Positions 1 through 9,852 of a DNA stretch of 64,000 bases are shown here, piece by piece. The notes below the pieces were generated by a model. That model saw nothing but the letters and a program-made list of their open reading frames with translations. It ran no database searches and was not told the DNA's origin. The stretch lies in the NCBI RefSeq assembly GCF_002196705.1, contig NZ_NADJ01000031.1:1-64000 (forward strand), written 5' to 3'. Position numbers and translations under genes: made by a program. The stretch's first letter is position 1; each line of letters opens with the position of its first letter. The stretch is from Desulfosporosinus sp. FKB. GTDB taxonomy: Bacteria > Bacillota > Desulfitobacteriia > Desulfitobacteriales > Desulfitobacteriaceae.

Positions 1-114
<114 letters not shown>

Positions 115-550
115 GTTATCTCAACTTCTCTTGAAGAAGATGATATCTTGCTCATGATTTCATGATTCTTTTGAAACTCTTGCGAGTTTCTCTCATTGGC
201 TGTCCTTGTTGTTTAGTTTTCAAAGACCAGTAATATAATTTATTAGCTGATAAGATAACAGATCTCTTGTCAAGCTAGATTTCAATCATACCATTAATGA
301 CCACAAAAGTCAATATCTATTTTAGATCCATCTAACTTGAATTTCTTTTGTTTTACTTCAGCTCACAAATTACCAAGCGAACATTGACTAATATACCATA
401 CTTATATTCACTATTTCAACTATAATAATTCAATGTTTCTTAGGTTTTATAGCATTAATTATTATATATGCTCTCATATTCTCGGCATAGGTAAGCGTAT
501 CGCCCTTTTATGTTTTTTGTTTCTGTAGCCCAGATAACAATGCATCTTAT
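115..550 (-). promoter_or_regulatory. rRNA operon leader and promoter region
   Basis: No protein gene is visible here. The minus strand at 206-230 reads CTGGTCTTTGAAAACTAAAC, the conserved Firmicute rRNA leader/boxA-like antitermination motif. A GAGAAACTC/GAGTTTC hairpin and an ATCATGA direct repeat lie between it and the 16S start, as expected for the processing stem. A candidate sigma-A promoter is TTGAAA (414-419), 18 nt, TATATT (390-395). A second TTGACA (269-274) has no good -10 at normal spacing. The promoter assignment is inference from matches. Confidence 0.6.
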
Positions 551-584
551 GAAAAAGAGTCCGACTTCTGTTAGTCAGACTCTC
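551..584 (-). terminator. Intrinsic terminator after lysS
   Basis: Minus strand forms an 11-bp stem (556-566 with 573-583, one G-U pair) and a 6-nt loop, followed by a T run. It lies about 120 nt past the lysS stop and insulates lysS from the rRNA leader. Confidence 0.75.
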
Positions 585-702
585 AATCCTTAAACAAGTA
601 GAAATAACTCTACAGCAATATCCATAATATGATCTTAATCAATTTGTCTTAATTCAGATATCTAACCAATTCTAAGCTATCTCAACATCCGCTAAGACAA
701 AA

Positions 703-2331
<1,629 letters not shown>

Positions 2332-2348
2332 TTAAGATCAATAAACAA

Positions 2349-2392
2349 AGTGCAGGATCTGTATTTGATTAACCATACAGAAACACTGCACT
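2349..2392 (-). terminator. Possible terminator or attenuator between greA and lysS
   Basis: AGTGCAG and CTGCACT arms (2349-2355 and 2386-2392) enclose a second CTGTA/TACAG pair, forming a long two-tier hairpin on the minus strand. It is followed by CTTTGTTTATT, a weak T-rich tail. It may end part of the greA transcript before lysS. No T-box sequence is present. Confidence 0.4.
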
Positions 2393-2470
2393 CTGCAAAA
2401 AGCTTATTTTTTCTGTCCTAATTTGATAATGGAATTTAAGAATCCATCTCCATCAGAATGTTCCTAATCC

Positions 2471-2941
2471 TTACTTGATGTCGAGGATTTGATAGTGTAG
2501 AATCCCCGCCGGTACATTAACTTCCACGATAGATCCTTTTGTTTGACCCAAAACGGCTTTTCCTACCGGAGACTCGTTCGAAATCTTATTTGTACCCGGA
2601 TCTGCCTCTGCTGATCCGACAATATAGTACTCTTCTTCGTCTCCATAGTCAACGTCTTTTAAACGCACCTTTGCACCTAAAGTTACAACATCCGTTCCTT
2701 CAACCTCATCAATAACCCGTGCATTCCTGAGCATTTTTTCCAGGGTAATAATTCGACCTTCGATAAAAGCTTGATCATTCTTAGCATCGTCATATTCAGA
2801 GTTTTCGCTAATATCGCCAAAGTCAATGGCTTGCTTGATCCGCAAGGCAACTTCCCGACGCTTTACTGTTTTTGTTAGTTCTAACTCTTCCTCAAGTTTT
2901 TTGAGGCCTTCCAAGGTCAGAATGACTTCTTTTTCAGGCAT
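2471..2941 (-). CDS. greA: Transcription elongation factor GreA
   Basis: Rescues backtracked RNA polymerase by stimulating transcript cleavage through the secondary channel. The 156-aa length is typical. The N-terminal half is the antiparallel coiled coil, with the acidic tip [13 protein letters not shown] (about residues 42-54) that carries the catalytic carboxylates. The C-terminal half is the FKBP-like domain. The start ATG has AAAAGGGAG upstream. It has its own near-perfect sigma-A promoter at 3072-3100, so it need not depend on dusB readthrough. Confidence 0.97.
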   Translation of the reverse strand: MPEKEVILTLEGLKKLEEELELTKTVKRREVALRIKQAIDFGDISENSEYDDAKNDQAFIEGRIITLEKMLRNARVIDEVEGTDVVTLGAKVRLKDVDYGDEEEYYIVGSAEADPGTNKISNESPVGKAVLGQTKGSIVEVNVPAGILHYQILDIK

Positions 2942-3071
2942 AGTTTCTCGCTCCCTTTTCTCGTCCTACGCATTGTGCTATTTATAGTACTTTGCACTTT
3001 CTAACAGCCTTTAGCGTACTTCATTTAAACCAGGAACTGTAAAAAATAATTCCTCAAATACATTACTCGTT

Positions 3072-3100
3072 ATTATAAGGACCTTGCAAAATATTGTCAA
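3072..3100 (-). promoter_or_regulatory. Consensus sigma-A promoter for greA
   Basis: TTGACA (3095-3100), 17-nt spacer, TATAAT (3072-3077) on the minus strand, a perfect match to both hexamers. It lies between dusB and greA and predicts a greA leader of about 120 nt. Confidence 0.85.
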
Positions 3101-3160
3101 GGATACCACATTCCCTCTTAGCGAGCAATGTTCCCATAGTTTTTCTCTCTTTGACAAAAT

Positions 3161-4126
3161 CTATTCTCCATTTTGTAATATTCGACGCATGATGGTTCTC
3201 ATTTCATCAGCGGATCTTGTTTGCATAATAATATCTCTGAATTGTGCCGCATTTCGTACTCCTTTGATATACCAAACAGCATGTTTTCTCATTTCGTTAA
3301 GACCAATATGTTCGCCCTTATAGCGCAGCACTCGCTCGAAATGTTGCATGGCTACCTTAATACGTTCTTCAAGGACTGGTTCAGGTAATATTGTGCCGTG
3401 TTCAAGGAAATACTGAGTTCGGGGAATAAGCCAGGGGTTTCCTAAAGCTCCGCGGCCGATCATGACACCGTCACATCCCGTCTCCTCGATCATTCTGCGC
3501 GCATCTTCCGGACAAAATATATCCCCGTTGCCAATAACAGGGATTTTGACTTTGCTCTTAACGTTCTGGATCCAGGCCCAATCAGCCTGTCCCGAATAAA
3601 ATTGTTCTCGAGTTCGGGCGTGTAGAGTTAACATTTGAACTCCCACAGCCTCAAGCCGGCGAGCCATCTCCAAAGCCACGATTTCATCGTGATTCCAGCC
3701 AAGACGAATCTTTACCGTAACCGGAATACTAACAGCCTTTACGACAGCGTCCGCAATAGCTTGTGCCTGCGGCAAATCTCTTAGCAGGGCCGAGCCCTCA
3801 CCATTTTTAGTGATTTTAGGAGTAGGGCATCCCATGTTAATATCAATAACATTTGCGCCGGCATCTAAAGCCAAAATTGCTGCCTGAGACATTGTTTCCG
3901 GATCAGAACCGAATAGCTGAACAATCCTGGGCTTAGGTTCATCTCTCAAATCTAACATGCTCAATGTTTTTGAATTACGATAATTCAATGCTTTGTCGCT
4001 GATCATTTCTGTCCAAACAGTTCTTCCGCCTAAAGCACATACCGTTTCGCGAAAGGCCTTATCCGTTACTCCTGCCAAAGGTGCTAAAAATACAGGAACT
4101 CCAAGGTTATAGTTTCCTAGATTCAT
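3161..4126 (-). CDS. dusB: tRNA-dihydrouridine synthase (DusB family)
   Basis: FMN enzyme reducing uridines to dihydrouridine in tRNA D-loops. It is a TIM-barrel protein opening with VFLAPLAGVTDKAFRE; it has the catalytic region INMGCPTPKITKNGEGSALL with the conserved Cys, the TLHARTR motif and the FMN phosphate-binding segment GCDGVMIGRGALGNPW. Two ATG codons sit 6 nt apart; GAGGA directly abuts the first (4132), while the second (4126) has correct spacing, so the 321-aa form is preferred. Placed between coaX and greA-lysS; in B. subtilis the homologue (yacF/dusB) also precedes lysS. Confidence 0.95.
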   Translation of the reverse strand: MNLGNYNLGVPVFLAPLAGVTDKAFRETVCALGGRTVWTEMISDKALNYRNSKTLSMLDLRDEPKPRIVQLFGSDPETMSQAAILALDAGANVIDINMGCPTPKITKNGEGSALLRDLPQAQAIADAVVKAVSIPVTVKIRLGWNHDEIVALEMARRLEAVGVQMLTLHARTREQFYSGQADWAWIQNVKSKVKIPVIGNGDIFCPEDARRMIEETGCDGVMIGRGALGNPWLIPRTQYFLEHGTILPEPVLEERIKVAMQHFERVLRYKGEHIGLNEMRKHAVWYIKGVRNAAQFRDIIMQTRSADEMRTIMRRILQNGE

Positions 4127-4143
4127 ATTCATTCCTCGACTAA

Positions 4144-4911
4144 TTATTTCTGATTTCGTTCATAAATGATTAATAACCCTTCGAGAGTCAGAAAAGGGTC
4201 CACTGTTTCAATGGTTTCAGATTCATGAGAAATCATCTTCGCCAACCCGCCGGTTGCTACAACTTTAGTTTCCGATCCTAATTCCTCTTTCATTCGTTTA
4301 ACAATCCCATCGACTTGGCCTGTAAAACCATAGTATATGCCAGATTGCATTCCGGCAACTGTATTTTTAGCAATTACAGAAGTAGGTTTTACCATCTCGA
4401 CCCTTGGTAATTTGGAAGCGCGCAAAAAGAGGGCTTCCGTTGAAATCCCAATCCCCGGCGCAATAGCTCCTCCCAAATATTCTCCCCGTTTGGAAACAAC
4501 ACAAAACGTTGTTGCTGTACCAAAATCTACAATCACCAGGGGACCGCCGTATTTGGCATAAGCTGCAACAGCGTTTACAATCCGATCTGCTCCTACTTCC
4601 CTTGGGTTATCATAAATAATCGGCATGCCCGTTTTGATCCCCGGCCCCACTACAAGCGGTTCTACGCCAAAATATTTTCGGGCAAGCGTTTCTAAGGTCG
4701 GCATAACAGGCGGGACAACGGAAGAAATGACAACAGCAGTTATCTCCTTAAAGCTTAAGCCACTAAAGTCAAAAAGATTTTTAATCACAACCGCATACTC
4801 ATCAACAGTTCGAGACTTTTCGGTTGAAACTCTCCAATGATGAGTCAATGTCCTTTCATCGTAAACCCCTAAAACAATATTCGTATTTCCTACATCGAAT
4901 AGAAGAATCAC
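4144..4911 (-). CDS. coaX: Type III pantothenate kinase
   Basis: Phosphorylates pantothenate, the first committed step of CoA synthesis. It starts with the ASKHA phosphate-binding loop [14 protein letters not shown] and contains [16 protein letters not shown] and [11 protein letters not shown], the hallmark CoaX motifs. Length 255 aa is normal. The start is a GTG at 4909-4911, with AGGAG 7 nt upstream and no in-frame ATG nearby. It sits 17 nt after bioY and beside panC/panD, so CoA precursor steps are clustered here. Confidence 0.96.
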   Translation of the reverse strand: MILLFDVGNTNIVLGVYDERTLTHHWRVSTEKSRTVDEYAVVIKNLFDFSGLSFKEITAVVISSVVPPVMPTLETLARKYFGVEPLVVGPGIKTGMPIIYDNPREVGADRIVNAVAAYAKYGGPLVIVDFGTATTFCVVSKRGEYLGGAIAPGIGISTEALFLRASKLPRVEMVKPTSVIAKNTVAGMQSGIYYGFTGQVDGIVKRMKEELGSETKVVATGGLAKMISHESETIETVDPFLTLEGLLIIYERNQK

Positions 4912-4928
4912 ACTACCACTCCTTTTGC

Positions 4929-5480
4929 CTAACGATCTAAGGCGTTTTGGCGCCGACGAACGACTTCTTGGCCAACCCAGACTGCAATCCCGGCCTTAAT
5001 CAAATCCCCCATAAAAAGTAAAGGGACAAATCCGATCGTCAGAACACCCACTATATTTGTTGTTTGATGCAAAACCCAATGTAAAATCACATAAAGATAA
5101 CTTAAACCGAAGAGATATAAAATGATGAGGCCTGAGAACACACCAACAATCGCCCGCCAAAGGCTTCCTTCACGATAAATGCGCCCCACGGCATAAGCCG
5201 CCGCAACATAACCAACCAGAAAGCCAAAGGTAGGTTTCAAAATATATCCCAACCCCCCGAAGGGCGCGGAGGCAAAAACAGGCAGTCCAAACAGCCCCAA
5301 TACCAGATAAACCAGCATAGCCATGGCACCATATTCAGCTCCAAGAATAAGGCCTGAAAGATACACAAAAACCGGAAGTATACTAAAAGGAATCAAGGCA
5401 GGTGCCCAATGTACCAGCATACCTGTTAAGCACATTAAAGCCGCAAAAACCGATGACATAGCTAATTTCCGAACATTCAT
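4929..5480 (-). CDS. bioY: Biotin ECF transporter substrate-binding component BioY
   Basis: Integral membrane biotin-binding subunit of an energy-coupling factor transporter. Its 183 residues form about six hydrophobic segments, with the BioY signature region [22 protein letters not shown] near residues 63-84. No EcfA/EcfT genes are adjacent, so it probably shares a global ECF module encoded elsewhere (inference). SD GGAGGG lies 8 nt before the ATG. A palindromic BirA operator lies immediately upstream (5495-5528) and birA is the next gene up, so expression should be shut off by biotin-loaded BirA. Confidence 0.94.
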   Translation of the reverse strand: MNVRKLAMSSVFAALMCLTGMLVHWAPALIPFSILPVFVYLSGLILGAEYGAMAMLVYLVLGLFGLPVFASAPFGGLGYILKPTFGFLVGYVAAAYAVGRIYREGSLWRAIVGVFSGLIILYLFGLSYLYVILHWVLHQTTNIVGVLTIGFVPLLFMGDLIKAGIAVWVGQEVVRRRQNALDR

Positions 5481-5494
5481 AAATCTCGCCCTCC

Positions 5495-5547
5495 ATTGTA
5501 AACTTAATTTATATTTTGAGTTTACAATAAGGGCCGCTGACTTGCAA
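5495..5547 (-). promoter_or_regulatory. BirA operator overlapping the bioY promoter
   Basis: Perfect inverted repeat ATTGTAAACT (5495-5504), 14-nt gap, AGTTTACAAT (5519-5528), matching the known Firmicute BirA site TTGTAAAC-N14/15-GTTTACAA. On the minus strand TTGCAA (5542-5547), 17 nt, TAAACT can be read as a promoter whose -10 lies inside the operator, so bound BirA would block RNA polymerase. Confidence 0.88.
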
Positions 5548-5580
5548 TATATTTCTAATTTATCAATAAGAAATAACTCC

Positions 5581-6561
5581 TTAAAAATATGCTCCCAGCT
5601 TAGATCTCAACTGAACTTCTCCGGCCGAAAACCGCTCCTCACCTTGTTCTGTGCTTAGGAGTAATTCACCATCCTGAGAAATCCCCTTAAACACTCCGAC
5701 AATGACCTCCTCACCGCGCAAAACCCTTACTTCTTCCCCAAGGCCAACCGCTCGAGCCATCCAGTTAGAACGCAGCTCCTGAAAGAGATTTTCTTCCAGG
5801 GCCATAACCTGTTTTTCTAAGTACTTTAAAATCGTGGCCGCTAACCTATTCAAGTCAACCTCGTACCCCAATATTTCCTGTAAAGTTGCAACCGTTAAGC
5901 CAGAGCCCAATTTTTCACTTGTAAAATTGGCGTTAATGCCAATTCCTAATATTAAGGTCTGTACCCTATTCCATTCTCCAACAACTTCCCCGAGTATTCC
6001 GGTAATCTTTTTGCCATTATAGAGAAGATCGTTGGGCCACTTAATTCCAACCCGCAATTGATATAACTCTTCTATAGCATCCACAATTGCCACACTTGCA
6101 GCAAGAGTTAGCTTTGAAGCATTGGCTAAGGACAAATTTGGCCTGATAATTACCGACATCCATAATCCTCCCAGAGGAGACTGCCATTCTCTCTGCATTC
6201 TTCCCCGACCTGCATATTGGGTTTTTGCTATAACAACCTGACCATGAATTCCTTCCTCACGTGCTAATTCCTTTGCCTTAGCATTTGTTGATGTCAGTTT
6301 GTCCTCAATAGCTAGAACATGCCCCAAGGATATGGTTTCTAACATTTGCTCAATAACCCAGGCATTTAACGAATTGGGAGTTTTACGGAGGCAATATCCT
6401 TTTTTGGTATGGGCCTCAATATCAAATCCTTCTTCTTTTAGCTGTTTAATCTGCTTCCAAACTGAAGCTCTAGTGACATTAAGTTGTTGACTGATTCTTT
6501 CACCCGATACGTACTCTCCGGGAAGAGAGACGAGAAGCTGAAGAATATCATGACTTGCCAT
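5581..6561 (-). CDS. birA: Bifunctional biotin-protein ligase / biotin operon repressor BirA
   Basis: Makes biotinyl-5'-AMP, transfers biotin to carboxylase carrier proteins and represses biotin genes. Residues 1-65 form a winged HTH (QLNVTRASVWKQIKQLKEEG), making this a class II ligase able to bind DNA. The catalytic core carries the biotin/ATP loop GRGRMQREWQSPLGGLWMS and the KWPNDLLYNGKKITGIL segment; a C-terminal SH3-like domain follows. At 326 aa it has the usual size. The candidate operator before bioY is its expected target. SD AGGGAG precedes the ATG. Confidence 0.96.
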   Translation of the reverse strand: MASHDILQLLVSLPGEYVSGERISQQLNVTRASVWKQIKQLKEEGFDIEAHTKKGYCLRKTPNSLNAWVIEQMLETISLGHVLAIEDKLTSTNAKAKELAREEGIHGQVVIAKTQYAGRGRMQREWQSPLGGLWMSVIIRPNLSLANASKLTLAASVAIVDAIEELYQLRVGIKWPNDLLYNGKKITGILGEVVGEWNRVQTLILGIGINANFTSEKLGSGLTVATLQEILGYEVDLNRLAATILKYLEKQVMALEENLFQELRSNWMARAVGLGEEVRVLRGEEVIVGVFKGISQDGELLLSTEQGEERFSAGEVQLRSKLGAYF

Positions 6562-6587
6562 TCGCTTTCGCTCCCTGCTTGATCCGA

Positions 6588-6971
6588 CTAAGATTTTTGT
6601 CCATGAATTTCTTCGGAATCAATCTTAGTCGGCCGATTATTCTCATCCACAAAAACAACATCTGGCTTGTAATTATGGGCCTCCTCATCCGTAAGCAAAC
6701 AATAGGAAATAATAATTACCTGATCCCCGATCTGCACCTGTCGTGCTGCGGCACCATTGAGACAGATCACGCCGGAATGAGGCTCCCCGGGAATGACATA
6801 GGTTTCAAACCTTGCACCGTTATTATTATTGACAATCTGTACCTTCTCATTAGGTAAAATATTCGCCTTTTGCATCAAGTCTGAGTCTATCGTCACGCTC
6901 CCCACATATTGAAGGTTAGCTTCAGTCACAATCGCTCTGTGAATTTTCGATTTCATCATCATTCTAAACAT
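6588..6971 (-). CDS. panD: Aspartate 1-decarboxylase proenzyme
   Basis: Pyruvoyl enzyme converting L-aspartate to beta-alanine for pantothenate. From the ATG at 6971 the protein is 127 aa, the standard length, and the self-cleavage pair falls exactly at Gly24-Ser25 ([12 protein letters not shown]) as in E. coli PanD. GGAGG lies 8-9 nt before this ATG, which supports it over the longer frame from 7001. The gene overlaps the end of panC by 8 nt, indicating translational coupling. Confidence 0.96.
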   Translation of the reverse strand: MFRMMMKSKIHRAIVTEANLQYVGSVTIDSDLMQKANILPNEKVQIVNNNNGARFETYVIPGEPHSGVICLNGAAARQVQIGDQVIIISYCLLTDEEAHNYKPDVVFVDENNRPTKIDSEEIHGQKS

Positions 6972-7821
6972 TCGTTTCAACCTCCACAACGATATTATCA
7001 ATCAAGCGCGTCGGACCGAATTTTACCGCCAGCGCAATCAGTACTTGTCGATTGATTTCTGTAACTTCCGAGAGATCCTCAGCGTCCCTGACCTCTACGT
7101 AATCGATAACTCCTTGACTGTCACGCATAATGGCATTGCGAATAAAATCTTCAATGTCTCGGCCTGAGCGTTTTCCTTGTTGAATCAATTCTGCCGCTTC
7201 TTTAAGACTCCTGGACAGTACCAAGGCTTCCTGACGTTGTTCGGGCGATAAAAAGACATTACGCGAGCTGAGAGCAAGACCATCTTTTTCTCGAACAATA
7301 GGTACACCTCTGACCTCAATAGGAAGATTCAAATCACTAACCATTCGTCGGATAATCAAGTATTGTTGATAATCCTTTTGCCCAAAAAAGGCTATATCCG
7401 GTTGAACAATATGAAACAATTTGCTGACAACAGTGGTGACTCCTCGGAAATGTCCGGGGCGATTAGCACCGCATAATACCTTGTCCAATTGAGTTACCTC
7501 AACAAACGTTACCATGGGCCTGGGATACATTTCTTCCACAGATGGGTGAAAGAGAAGATCAACGCCGCATCCTTCCACTAATTGTGCATCCCTTTCTAAA
7601 TCTCTCGGATAACTTGCATAATCTTCATTAGGCCCAAATTGCAGGGGATTGACAAAAATACTTACAACAACAAAAGCTCCTGTTTCTTTAGCCTTCTCAA
7701 TTAACGTTAAATGGCCTCTATGCAAGTAACCCATTGAGGGAACAAGAGCGATGGTTTTCCCCCTTTGTTTTTCCTCTTTGATGATTTTACGAAGTTCTGA
7801 AACTTTAGCAGTTCTAAGCAT
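6964..7821 (-). CDS. panC: Pantothenate synthetase (pantoate--beta-alanine ligase)
   Basis: Joins pantoate and beta-alanine with ATP. It shows the nucleotidyltransferase signatures [15 protein letters not shown] (HxGH) and [12 protein letters not shown] (the KMSKS-equivalent loop region), plus FFGQKDYQQ for pantoate/ATP binding. Length 285 aa is typical. It lies between a DUF2520 dehydrogenase and panD in one minus-strand operon. panB and a classical panE are not in the window. Confidence 0.96.
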   Translation of the reverse strand: MLRTAKVSELRKIIKEEKQRGKTIALVPSMGYLHRGHLTLIEKAKETGAFVVVSIFVNPLQFGPNEDYASYPRDLERDAQLVEGCGVDLLFHPSVEEMYPRPMVTFVEVTQLDKVLCGANRPGHFRGVTTVVSKLFHIVQPDIAFFGQKDYQQYLIIRRMVSDLNLPIEVRGVPIVREKDGLALSSRNVFLSPEQRQEALVLSRSLKEAAELIQQGKRSGRDIEDFIRNAIMRDSQGVIDYVEVRDAEDLSEVTEINRQVLIALAVKFGPTRLIDNIVVEVETNV

Positions 7822-7855
7822 ACCTTTGTCCGCCTTTCTTACCTTATATTAAACA

Positions 7856-8740
7856 TTAATGTCCGGATAGGGGCTGTTCTAACATTCCCAGCATCGACTT
7901 CAACTTAGTTAAATCTTCCGGAGAATAGGTCAATCCTTGAAGAGCCTTTTTGTCTTCTCCGAGCTCCAGAGCTTTTGACCCTAGTTCCCTGTATATTTTC
8001 TTGAGCTTCGAGGGCATATGTTCTAAATGGCCTTGTACCACCTTAACATCGCCTCGCGCCACCGGCCCTGTCAAGGCTTGAGGAAGTCCCACCTGCTCCA
8101 GATTGTAGAGAGTCCCTCGCATCAAAGGGATTAATGAGGCCAGGGCTTCATCCTCCCGGAATCCAGCCTCGGCAAAAAGTTCCACAGCCAAAGAAGCCAA
8201 TACTACCAAATAATTTGAAGCAACTACAGCCCCTGCATGATACATTGATTTCTGAGACGCTAAAATGCGATGAGGGATTCCCCCCAAATCGTTGACAATA
8301 CCTACCCCAAACTCCTCATCATCACCTTCAATTCCGAAATGAGTCCCGCTTAAGATCTCCAAAGCCTTTTCTATGCTGGCAAAAGCCTGGAGAGGATGCA
8401 GAGAAAGACAGCGTACAGATAAACTCTCTTTGACCCTCAGTACATTCGAAGGGAGTGAACCTGAACAGTGAATCCATAGCTGTTTTGATTTAATAGAAGG
8501 TCTGACACTAAGGTTTTCAGCCACCGTGCGGATTAAGTCATCTTGGGTAGTTATAAACAATCCATCCGCAGTTGAGGCGAGTTCATCCAATGTAAGATGA
8601 TTTTTAGGCAAATACCGGCAAAAGCGTTCATAAGAGCTGCAACTTCGCGTGTGAACACCAATACAATAGTGCCCCTTCTCCTCTAACCGAAGAGCCAAAG
8701 CAGTCCCGACAATCCCTGCTCCGATAATCCCAAACTTCAT
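7856..8740 (-). CDS. Rossmann-fold / DUF2520 dehydrogenase-like protein
   Basis: Residues 1-10 form a dinucleotide-binding loop (GIIGAGIVGTALALRL); the N-terminal domain ends with WIHCSGSLPS, and the C-terminal helical half has HAGAVVASNYLVVLASLA, the pattern of the DUF2520 family, which resembles ketopantoate/pyrroline-5-carboxylate reductases. It heads an operon with panC, panD and birA, so a ketopantoate reductase role replacing PanE is plausible but is inference from context. SD GGAGGGG precedes the ATG. Length 294 aa. Confidence 0.8.
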   Translation of the reverse strand: MKFGIIGAGIVGTALALRLEEKGHYCIGVHTRSCSSYERFCRYLPKNHLTLDELASTADGLFITTQDDLIRTVAENLSVRPSIKSKQLWIHCSGSLPSNVLRVKESLSVRCLSLHPLQAFASIEKALEILSGTHFGIEGDDEEFGVGIVNDLGGIPHRILASQKSMYHAGAVVASNYLVVLASLAVELFAEAGFREDEALASLIPLMRGTLYNLEQVGLPQALTGPVARGDVKVVQGHLEHMPSKLKKIYRELGSKALELGEDKKALQGLTYSPEDLTKLKSMLGMLEQPLSGH

Positions 8741-8838
8741 TCTTTCCCCTCCCTACTCCATTTAGACTACTCTCAAGACTGGTTTTACAACAATCTGCGA
8801 TGCACTGCGCTGCCTCGCGGCATGAGCGTCTGATAGTG

Positions 8839-8874
8839 AAAAAAATGCCCTCACCAAGGTGAAGGCACTTTTTT
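8839..8874 (-). terminator. Strong intrinsic terminator between folK and the pan operon
   Basis: Minus strand: A6, an 11-bp GC-rich stem (GTGCCTTCACC with GGTGAGGGCAT, two G-U pairs), a 2-nt loop and T7. It may simply end the fol operon. It also lies between the short leader ORFs and the DUF2520 start, so it could serve as an attenuator. The A run before the stem makes it potentially bidirectional. Confidence 0.8.
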
Positions 8875-8923
8875 CTACCCTCCGTCTCGGTCCCATGATC
8901 CAAGCGGTGTTTGTTCAATAGTA

Positions 8924-8965
8924 TTAGGTTGGTAGGTGTGATTCATTCGTTAACACCAAAACCAC
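8924..8965 (-). CDS. Candidate 13-codon leader peptide MVLVLTNESHLPT
   Basis: GTG start with AAGGAG (8973-8978) exactly 7 nt upstream, then five Val/Leu codons in the first five positions, and a TAA stop. The Val/Leu codons form the 5' arm of an RNA hairpin (GGTT..GGTGT with ACACC..AACC), and an intrinsic terminator follows 50 nt later. This is the layout of a leader-peptide attenuator, but a chance ORF after folK cannot be excluded. A second overlapping ORF (8875-8946, 23 codons, no good SD) ends right at the terminator. Confidence 0.35.
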   Translation of the reverse strand: MVLVLTNESHLPT

Positions 8966-9016
8966 CGTACAACTCCTTCGATGTCGTCGGCTAATCTGGT
9001 GATTATTTATTCCTAA

Positions 9017-9478
9017 TTATAAAGGAAACACCTTTCCCTCTCCAAAGACCTGACTGATCGGTCTTCCCGAAGGTAAAACAAGATTTGGTGCGATTTCACG
9101 CAGGGGAGCCAGCACAAACTCCCGAAACTCCAGATAGGGATGAGGTAATGTCAATTCCTTTGAATCACTAACCACATTATCATAAATTAGAAGATCAATG
9201 TCAATCGTTCTGGACCCCCAATGTTCCTTACGCACTCGTCCAAATCGCTGTTCAATTTCTTGACAGACATGGAGCAGATCCAAGGGAGGGAGAGTGGTAT
9301 CCACCTCAACCACCTGATTCCAATACAGAGGCTGCTCCTGAACCCCCCAAGGTTCAGTTTCATAGATTCGTGACAGTGACAGAATAGCAATGGCGGGACG
9401 CTTTAAAGCCGAAACAGCCTCGCTAAGATAGTAGCCTCTGTCCCCAAGATTACTGCCCAATCCTAAAAATGCTTTCAT
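9017..9478 (-). CDS. folK: HPPK (6-hydroxymethyl-7,8-dihydropterin pyrophosphokinase)
   Basis: Transfers pyrophosphate from ATP to 6-hydroxymethyl-dihydropterin in folate synthesis. Begins MKAFLGLGSNLGDR, has YETEPWG and the family signature FGRVRKEHWGSRTIDIDLLIYD with the Mg-binding acidic pair. 153 aa is typical. The ATG at 9478 has AGGAGG at correct spacing and overlaps the folB stop (ATGA), so an upstream in-frame extension to 9502 is not used. Confidence 0.96.
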   Translation of the reverse strand: MKAFLGLGSNLGDRGYYLSEAVSALKRPAIAILSLSRIYETEPWGVQEQPLYWNQVVEVDTTLPPLDLLHVCQEIEQRFGRVRKEHWGSRTIDIDLLIYDNVVSDSKELTLPHPYLEFREFVLAPLREIAPNLVLPSGRPISQVFGEGKVFPL

Positions 9479-9852
9479 ACTGTTCCTCCTGCCGGTCGCC
9501 AAATCTCCACGGAAACATCTCGAAAAATGCCGGCAACCGGTGCTTGGGGCTTATGTACTTCTACCCGAATAGATTTGCAATTAAATTGGGCCAAAACTGC
9601 TTGGGCAATTTTTTCCGCCAAATATTCTATCAACTGATGTTTATGATCCTTCACACAAGTTTTAATAACATTATACACTTCACCATAATGAATAGTGTCC
9701 TGAACTTGATCTGAATTCCCCGCCCGGCTGAGATCCACAAAAAGATCAATGTCTATTATGAATTTCTGCCCAAGAACCTGCTCCTCAGGCAGCGCCCCAT
9801 GATAAGCATAAAACTCAAGGCCTCGAAGGTGAATAGCATCATGCCCCGACAT
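9475..9852 (-). CDS. folB: Dihydroneopterin aldolase
   Basis: Converts dihydroneopterin to 6-hydroxymethyl-dihydropterin and glycolaldehyde. It contains the conserved start LRGLEFYAYHGALPEEQVLGQ (Tyr/His/Glu active-site set), DTIHYGEVY and the C-terminal VEVHKPQAPV with the catalytic Lys. The ATG at 9852 has GAGGAG upstream and overlaps the 3' end of folP by 14 nt; a longer frame from 9885 is unlikely. 125 aa. Confidence 0.96.
   Translation of the reverse strand: MSGHDAIHLRGLEFYAYHGALPEEQVLGQKFIIDIDLFVDLSRAGNSDQVQDTIHYGEVYNVIKTCVKDHKHQLIEYLAEKIAQAVLAQFNCKSIRVEVHKPQAPVAGIFRDVSVEIWRPAGGTV

Noticed and set aside
269..274. TTGACA as a second rRNA promoter
   Set aside because: No acceptable -10 at 16-18 nt spacing; mentioned only within the leader region.
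8628..8918. 96-codon minus-strand ORF across the DUF2520 start
   Set aside because: It runs through a strong terminator and overlaps a confident gene in another frame; Cys/Arg-rich shadow translation.
8839..9016. T-box or known riboswitch before the pan operon
   Set aside because: No TGGNACCGCG T-box antiterminator sequence and no recognisable riboswitch core; only a hairpin, short ORFs and a terminator.
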